A stretch of 64,000 nt of DNA from Flavobacteriales bacterium (GTDB taxonomy: Bacteria > Bacteroidota > Bacteroidia > Flavobacteriales_F > PHOS-HE28): contig JACJZH010000003.1 in NCBI GenBank assembly GCA_020635695.1, positions 390,460 to 454,459 of the forward strand, given 5' to 3'. Shown here piece by piece: positions 59,692 to 64,000 of this stretch (positions are counted from its first letter, which is position 1; the number at the start of each line of letters is the position of its first letter). The notes beneath the pieces are model-generated. The model saw only the letters and a list, made by a program, of their open reading frames with translations, was not told where the DNA came from and did no database searches. The position numbers and the translations under genes are program-made.

Positions 59692-59712
59692 CAATGAGGT
59701 CAATGTGGAGGA

Positions 59713-59991
59713 ATGGTACCCTTCTACCGTTATGAGCATAGTGTCAATCATCGTCACTTCTACACGATTAATCCATCCGAGGTAACTAATAGTGGGCAGC
59801 CTTACTCCTATCAGGGCTCGGTTGGATACGTTTTCCCAACACAACAGCCTGGTACCTTTCCACTATATCGATATCGAAACACGATTAGCGGAGACCATCT
59901 CTACACGATCAATTGGGGTGAACTCGGTTCAGGAGCCTATAGCTACACCTATCAAGGAATTGCTTGCTATGTTTACCCTCCTCCCTTCTAG
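59713..59991 (+). CDS. DUF5648 repeat protein, probably 5'-truncated
   Basis: 92-residue frame made of two DUF5648-type repeats: FYRYEHSVNHRHFYTINPSE and LYRYRNTISGDHLYTINWGE, each closing in a GYVF/CYVY strand. Such repeats are C-terminal beta domains of secreted proteins. Here there is no signal peptide or upstream domain; the frame begins within about 20 bases of the point where the TonB-receptor remnant stops. The ATG at 59713 is therefore probably an internal Met of a longer lost gene. Codon use is visibly AT-richer than in neighbours. The next gene starts 12 bases downstream. Confidence 0.6.
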   Translation: MVPFYRYEHSVNHRHFYTINPSEVTNSGQPYSYQGSVGYVFPTQQPGTFPLYRYRNTISGDHLYTINWGELGSGAYSYTYQGIACYVYPPPF

Positions 59992-60003
59992 CCGAAAGGT
60001 CAA

Positions 60004-60915
60004 TTGGAGACCGTCGATGTAGCCATACAGGTGTACGGCAAACCGCTTCAGACAGCGGTCACTTTGTTATCGCTGCTCGAGCATTCAGGAGAGTGCATAG
60101 GAACGATTTGGTTCATCGAAGAACGCAAACAACCGTTCGATGCCAAGTTCACGGCCCTACGCGATTTCCTCGGTTATCGGATCCGGTACTACCGTCCACC
60201 TTTCTGGTTGGGCTCAGCGCAGCTTCCATGGCGTAGTCTATATCGCCTACGGCCCATCAGGTGGTCAACACGCTACCAATATGCTTGGGAGAATAGCATT
60301 CAACGGTACCTGTATATCACTCATAATGACGTTCTGTACTCAGCTGACATCCTGGCCCCCTTGCTGGATCACATTGAAGGGCATCTCGCTGCTGGTCCCA
60401 TAGGCCAATGCTGGAATTGCCCTGCCCGGACCGCTCAGGTTTGTTCGCCGGATTCATTCATGGAGTACAGACCTACATACGAGGAATGGATCAGGATTTC
60501 TACCCGGCATCCCGGCGCTCGAGCTGACAGGTATCCTGAAGTAGTAGACCGTGACCGGCCATGGCCGCTTCCGGAATGTCGTGTAAACGAATGGACACTT
60601 CTAGTTGACCTCCAGAAGGCCAGGGAAACAACCATACCCATGGGCGGTGCTATGCCTATCGGAGCATCATATGGCATGGATACCGGAACTCAGTGGTTCC
60701 ATGATGTCATGAATGCTGGACACCATGTGGCACATTTGGACACTTCTCCCTATGCCCGGCATGCTTGGTCCAGTTCCACGGGTGGTGGATTTCCAGCATT
60801 GTCGAATAGAACCGAATACAACTACGGTGAAGCAATGGCATTTGAGCATCTGAGAGTAAACTACCCCAACTACTTTCGGTTCCTCCTGAATCATGCCCCG
60901 GCTCTCGGCCAGTAA
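60004..60915 (+). CDS. Putative glycosyltransferase-like protein in an AT-richer insert
   Basis: 303-aa protein starting with TTG (METVDVAIQVYGKPLQTAV). The N-terminal pattern, a strand followed by KPLQTAVTLLSLLEHSG and IGTIWFIEERK, and the middle RYLYITHNDVLYSADILAPLLDHIEG look like a GT-A fold. HND stands in the place of a DxD metal motif. The C-terminal half has Trp-rich segments (QWFHDVMNAGHHVAHLDTSPYARHAWSSSTGGG). I cannot assign a family with certainty. Base composition and codon use differ from the rest of the window, which suggests transfer. GAAAGG lies just before the TTG and could be a ribosome site. Confidence 0.6.
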   Translation: METVDVAIQVYGKPLQTAVTLLSLLEHSGECIGTIWFIEERKQPFDAKFTALRDFLGYRIRYYRPPFWLGSAQLPWRSLYRLRPIRWSTRYQYAWENSIQRYLYITHNDVLYSADILAPLLDHIEGHLAAGPIGQCWNCPARTAQVCSPDSFMEYRPTYEEWIRISTRHPGARADRYPEVVDRDRPWPLPECRVNEWTLLVDLQKARETTIPMGGAMPIGASYGMDTGTQWFHDVMNAGHHVAHLDTSPYARHAWSSSTGGGFPALSNRTEYNYGEAMAFEHLRVNYPNYFRFLLNHAPALGQ

Positions 60916-60967
60916 CATTATTGCCACGCCATTTCTAAGCCAGTGTCCCACCCCCCACTCCCACTCT

Positions 60968-61166
60968 CGCCCGCGTTTGCAACGCAGGCGATGCCTTTTG
61001 CCGCGCTTGCAGCGCGTTCCGCACAGCCGCTAGCGCAACTGCCAAGACCATTTTCCATGACCTGAAGATAGATGCACTTCGGCCAGCGTTGCAATTGTCA
61101 AGGTGAATGAATGAAGATCTCGTCGCCCGCGTTGTAACAAGTACGCCCGCGTTGCAAACGCGGGCG
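60968..61166. repeat. REP-like palindrome cluster
   Basis: Several copies of a GCCCGCGTTGCAA-type palindrome: 60968-60990, a shorter variant at 61002-61016 (CGCGC/GCGCG arms), a half-copy at 61124-61137, and a perfect one at 61144-61166 with 10-bp arms CGCCCGCGTT and AACGCGGGCG around GCA. No transposase is adjacent. The cluster fills the 259-base gap between the glycosyltransferase-like gene and the TonB receptor; nothing else is seen there. Confidence 0.8.
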
Positions 61167-61174
61167 AGTGATCG

Positions 61175-63556
61175 TCACCACCGCACTACGACTCCCACCA
61201 GCACGTTCCGCGGCGCCTGTGGGTAGAGGCCCACGAGTTCCTGCCGCGAGCCGCCCTCCACGAAGCTGTAGCTCCAGCCGTTGTTCTCGTAGAGCTCATT
61301 GAAAACGTTCCGAACGGTGAGGTTCACGTCCACCTGCGGGATGCCGAAGAGCTTCTGAAGCGATGCGTTCAGGCGCAGGTCGTTCACCAGGTAGGCATCC
61401 AGCTTCCGGGCATCGCTGCCGCTGTTGTCGAGGTACTGCCCGCCCACGTACTTGGTCACCAGGGTGAGGTCGGCGCGGCCATGCTCGGCCTTCTTCCAGA
61501 AGGTGAAGCCCAGTTCGCTGCCTGCGATCCAGTCGGGGCTGAAGGCGATGGGCGTTTCGCCGTAGGTGAACGTGAGCTGTTCGCCGCTGTCCCAATCGTC
61601 CACGAACTCGGTGAAGTTGCGGATGCGGTTGCGGCTCCAGGTGGCGTTGCCCTTCCACAACAGGCGCTGGGTGAGCTGCGCGGCCCAGGTGAGCTCGATG
61701 CCGGTGCGGTAGCTCATGGGCACGTTGGTGCGCAGCGCAGCGCCCACGTCGTTCAGTTCGCCGGTGAGTACGAGCTGGTCGGTGTAGTCCATGTAGTAGC
61801 CATTCACGCCCACGGCCAGGCGACCGCTGCGGCGTTCGTAGCCGGCCTCGTAGTCGATCAGCTGCTCGCTGGTGGGGCGGCTTTCCGGCGTGGTCTCGGT
61901 GAAGTCGTCGCGGTTGGGCTCGCGGTTGGCCACGGCCACGCTGGCGTACACCCGCCCGCCCTCGTGCACGGTGTAGTCCACCCCGGCCTTGGGATTGAAG
62001 AAGGTGAAGGCGGCGTTCTGGGTCACGTTGTCGAGCTCATCGTCGAAGCCCAGGAAGTCGTAGTTCACCTGCCTCACCTGCACATCGCCGAAGAGCTGCA
62101 AGCGCTCGTTCACGCTGTAGCTGAGCTTGGCGAAGGCGTTCGCGTCGGTCTTGCGCGCATCGTTCTCGTAGTAGCGGTCGCGGATGTCGGTGTCGCCGGC
62201 GTAGCGGGCCCAGATCACCTCCCCGAAGTGGTCGCCCACGTAGTCGCTGTAGCTGCCACCCACGATCAGCCGATGCTGCCCGAAGGCGTGCGTCACCGAG
62301 GCGTTCACGCCCAGCAGGGTGTTGTCCAGCCAGCGGCGCTGCACCAGGTCGCCGTTGGTGAGGGTGTCGCCGCCGATCACGGGGTTCCCGATGCCGAAGA
62401 AGGCCAGGTCGGCCTCGTCCTCGAAGCTCTCGAAGAAGCCCGCGCCGTCCACCCGGAAGCCGGTGATGTTGAGCGTGGTGTGAGCGCCCAGCTCCTGGTC
62501 GAAGAGCAGCTGGTAGTGCGTCTGGCGGTAGTCGTCCACCTCGTTCTCGTAGGTGTAGGGGTTGAAGGTGCGGTTGGTGTCGATCACCTCGCGCGGCACC
62601 CCGGCCCAGGCCTGGTAGGTGACCTCCCTGCCGCCGAAGGTGATGAAGCGGAGGCTGCGCTTCTTCCCCACCCAGGCGCCCTGCAGGAAGTAGCTCTTGA
62701 GGTCGGCGCTGGCCCGGTCGATGTAGCCGTCGCTGCTGATGGTGCTGAGGCGCCCGTCGAGGCTGAGGCCGCTCTTGGTGAGGCCGGTGCCGAAGCGCGC
62801 GTTGTAGCGCTGCGTGTTGAAGGAACCGCCGAAGGCGCTCACCTCCCCGAACGGATCCTGCTGCAGCGTGGTGGTGCGCAGGTTGATGCTGGCCCCGAAC
62901 GCACCCGGACCATTGGTGCTGGTGCCCACGCCGCGCTGCAGCTGCACGTCCTGCACGCTGCTGGCCAGGTCGGGCATGTTCACCCAGAACACGGCCTGGC
63001 TCTCGGCGTCGTTGATGGGCACGCCGTTCACGGTGACGTTGATGCGCGTGGGATCGGTGCCGCGCACGCGGATGCCGGTGTAACCGAAGCCGGTGCCTGC
63101 ATCGGTGGTGGTGACCACGCTCGGTTGCAGGTCCAGCAGGATGGGCAGGTCCACCCCGGTGTTGATGCGCTCGATCTGCTCGCGGGTGAGCGTGCTCTTG
63201 GCCACGGGTGTGCGGTCGCCCGCACGTACGGCGGTGACCTCCGCCTCGCGGATCTCGTAGACCTTGGTGCGCAGCGTGAGGCTAGCGGAGTTGGAGCCGG
63301 CCTGCAGGGTGAAGGTGGTGTCCATGGGTGCATGGCCCACGTGCGAGAGCCGCACCCGCACCGGACCCGGACGCAGGCCGGCCAGGCGGTAGGCGCCCTG
63401 CGAATCGGTGGTGGTGCCGAAGGCCTGGTCGCCCACCACGACCGCCACCCCGAAGAGCGGCTGGCCTTCGGTGTTGGTGATGGTGCCCTGCAGGGTGGTC
63501 TGCGCGCAGGCGGTGGCCCCGGCAAGGGCGAAGGCGAGGGAAAGCAGCTTGTTCAT
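61175..63556 (-). CDS. TonB-dependent receptor under TPP riboswitch control
   Basis: 793-aa outer-membrane receptor. A signal peptide (MNKLLSLAFALAGATACAQ) precedes a CarboxypepD_reg-like domain (about 20-105, TLQGTITNTEGQPLFGVAVVV, RLAGLRPGPVRVRLSHVGH). The plug (about 125-240) has GFGYTGIRVRGTDPTRINVTVNGVPINDAESQAVFWVNMPDL. The barrel ends GLYPQAPRNVLVGVVVRW. The upstream TPP riboswitch makes uptake of thiamine or a thiamine precursor or phosphate the likely role. A start-site hairpin with GGAGG 3 nt before the ATG suggests translational control. A truncated paralogue lies 1.5 kb downstream. Confidence 0.93.
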   Translation of the reverse strand: MNKLLSLAFALAGATACAQTTLQGTITNTEGQPLFGVAVVVGDQAFGTTTDSQGAYRLAGLRPGPVRVRLSHVGHAPMDTTFTLQAGSNSASLTLRTKVYEIREAEVTAVRAGDRTPVAKSTLTREQIERINTGVDLPILLDLQPSVVTTTDAGTGFGYTGIRVRGTDPTRINVTVNGVPINDAESQAVFWVNMPDLASSVQDVQLQRGVGTSTNGPGAFGASINLRTTTLQQDPFGEVSAFGGSFNTQRYNARFGTGLTKSGLSLDGRLSTISSDGYIDRASADLKSYFLQGAWVGKKRSLRFITFGGREVTYQAWAGVPREVIDTNRTFNPYTYENEVDDYRQTHYQLLFDQELGAHTTLNITGFRVDGAGFFESFEDEADLAFFGIGNPVIGGDTLTNGDLVQRRWLDNTLLGVNASVTHAFGQHRLIVGGSYSDYVGDHFGEVIWARYAGDTDIRDRYYENDARKTDANAFAKLSYSVNERLQLFGDVQVRQVNYDFLGFDDELDNVTQNAAFTFFNPKAGVDYTVHEGGRVYASVAVANREPNRDDFTETTPESRPTSEQLIDYEAGYERRSGRLAVGVNGYYMDYTDQLVLTGELNDVGAALRTNVPMSYRTGIELTWAAQLTQRLLWKGNATWSRNRIRNFTEFVDDWDSGEQLTFTYGETPIAFSPDWIAGSELGFTFWKKAEHGRADLTLVTKYVGGQYLDNSGSDARKLDAYLVNDLRLNASLQKLFGIPQVDVNLTVRNVFNELYENNGWSYSFVEGGSRQELVGLYPQAPRNVLVGVVVRW

Positions 63557-63559
63557 GGT

Positions 63560-63588
63560 CCTCCGTGTTGGCCGTCATCGCACGGAGG
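63560..63588 (-). promoter_or_regulatory. Start-site hairpin, likely riboswitch expression platform
   Basis: On the minus strand CCTCCGTG (63588-63581) pairs perfectly with CACGGAGG (63567-63560). The second arm contains GGAGG ending 3 nt before the ATG. Folding would hide the ribosome site. An alternative small hairpin (CCCAC/GTGGG, 63591-63604) links it to the riboswitch end. Confidence 0.6.
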
Positions 63589-63601
63589 TGCCCACGCGGG
63601 T

Positions 63602-63680
63602 GGGACTGGTACTCCCTTGGCAGCATGACCTGCCCAGGTTCTGCGGGTGTGATCTCAGTCCGCTGATAGGCGGACACCCC
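63602..63680 (-). promoter_or_regulatory. TPP (thiamine pyrophosphate) riboswitch
   Basis: On the minus strand the THI element is recognisable: GGGGTG (63680-63675), the P3 stem GTCCGC/GCGGAC, CTGAGA (63658-63653), ACACCC closing P2, GAACCTG, then GGCAGGTCATGCTGCC as P4/P5 and AAGGGA. These are the bases that bind the pyrimidine and the pyrophosphate. The closing P1 helix looks short. It lies between a TACTTTTG promoter and the TonB receptor and would switch the receptor off when TPP is plentiful. Confidence 0.92.
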
Positions 63681-63695
63681 GGTCGATGACAGGGA

Positions 63696-63703
63696 CAAAA
63701 GTA
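63696..63703 (-). promoter_or_regulatory. -7 element for the riboswitch / TonB receptor transcript
   Basis: The minus strand reads TACTTTTG, a full TAnnTTTG match, about 15 bases before the riboswitch core. A heptamer run lies one base behind it. Confidence 0.7.
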
Positions 63704-63704
63704 G

Positions 63705-63725
63705 GAACGCTGAACGCTGAACGCT
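63705..63725. repeat. Heptamer run GAACGCT (3 units)
   Basis: Three perfect tandem copies of GAACGCT directly behind the riboswitch promoter, followed by a GAAGGCG variant and then two 8-mers GATCAGAT. Confidence 0.7.
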
Positions 63726-63764
63726 GAAGGCGATCAGATGATCAGATAATGGGCCGATGGAGCT

Positions 63765-64000
63765 TCAGCCCACCACCGCGTGCACCGCGCGATGCAGGCG
63801 CTCCGTGCGCTCCCCTTGGATCACTGCGTAGGTGCGGCCTAGGGCGTTCAACTCCTGCTCGTAGAGGCCGAAGAGGCGATCGCGGTCGAGCGGGTTCTCG
63901 CGCAGCGGGTCAGGGTCCCAAGGGAGGTCAGGCCTGCAGAGCAGGGTGCGGTGGTACTCCGTTCCATCCACCAGCTCCTCTAAGCGCGGGTCCACCCTTC
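63765..64000 (-). CDS. NadR/TTD14-like AAA ATPase, 3' end (partial at window edge)
   Basis: The reading frame runs off the right edge; about 78 C-terminal residues are visible. The pattern RPDLPWDPDPLRENPLDRDRLF, then YEQELNALGRTYAVIQGERTERLHRAVHAVV matches the C-terminal half of the small ATPases related to the ribosylnicotinamide-kinase domain of NadR. The P-loop lies outside. It is read in the same direction as the TPP-controlled TonB receptor but upstream of its riboswitch, so it is not itself under that switch here. Such kinases often sit beside vitamin transporters in Bacteroidota. Confidence 0.75.
   Translation of the reverse strand, partial: RVDPRLEELVDGTEYHRTLLCRPDLPWDPDPLRENPLDRDRLFGLYEQELNALGRTYAVIQGERTERLHRAVHAVVG

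Noticed and set aside
59692..61170. Insertion sequence
   Set aside because: No transposase gene, no terminal inverted repeats bounding the segment and no short target duplication; the 146-bp similarity is a diverged receptor paralogue.

Overview
The window looks like a chromosomal segment of a high-GC member of the Bacteroidota, most likely near the Flavobacteriales. The evidence is a PorV/PorQ-family outer-membrane protein, several secreted proteins with type IX secretion C-terminal domains, DUF2911 and DUF3127 proteins, a LytS/LytR pair, TonB-dependent receptors with carboxypeptidase-regulatory domains, many promoters of the Bacteroidota TAnnTTTG type, and few Shine-Dalgarno sequences. No rRNA, phage, CRISPR array or transposase gene is visible, and no gene-free stretch exceeds about 300 bases.

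Layout. 1-11634 is central metabolism: the 3' end of a deoxynucleoside kinase gene, a membrane pyrophosphatase, pyruvate dehydrogenase E1 beta, an FMN reductase, electron-transfer flavoprotein (etfB, etfA), a bifunctional nuclease, a nucleoside transporter, a ClC channel/exchanger, thyA and folA. 11841-20286 holds a LytS/LytR pair, a lone four-helix-bundle protein, a PIG-L deacetylase / sodium symporter / SDR group and a DUF2911 protein. 20336-23885 is clpX, clpP, trigger factor and tRNA-Leu(TAG). 23962-30949 has a flavin reductase / DUF3127 / short-chain fatty acid transporter operon, a coupled flippase-like / glycosyltransferase / ABC permease operon, ruvC and a HIT hydrolase. 30949-40971 holds greA and a PorV-like / giant secreted protein / TonB-receptor trio. 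41039-52353 holds a Rieske-like lipoprotein, adenosylhomocysteinase, a GT39-type membrane enzyme, and a long plus-strand run (flippase, nucleotidyltransferase, B12-type radical SAM enzyme, two methyltransferases, GGGP synthase, adenylate cyclase). 52411-59473 has a TPR-type two-component system and secreted type IX cargo, including a self-processing S74 protein.

59474-64000 is the most unsettled part. It has a truncated TonB-receptor copy, an AT-richer insert carrying a truncated DUF5648 gene and a glycosyltransferase-like gene, a palindromic repeat cluster, and an intact TonB receptor. That receptor is preceded by a TPP riboswitch with a start-site hairpin. The 3' end of an NadR/TTD14-like ATPase gene follows at the edge.

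Two patterns run through the window. First, nine intergenic arrays of different heptanucleotides (strict 7-bp period, different unit sequences) sit mostly just upstream of promoters or start codons. Second, about nine promoters place the TAnnTTTG-like element only 3-11 nt before the start codon, so many mRNAs are predicted to be nearly leaderless.
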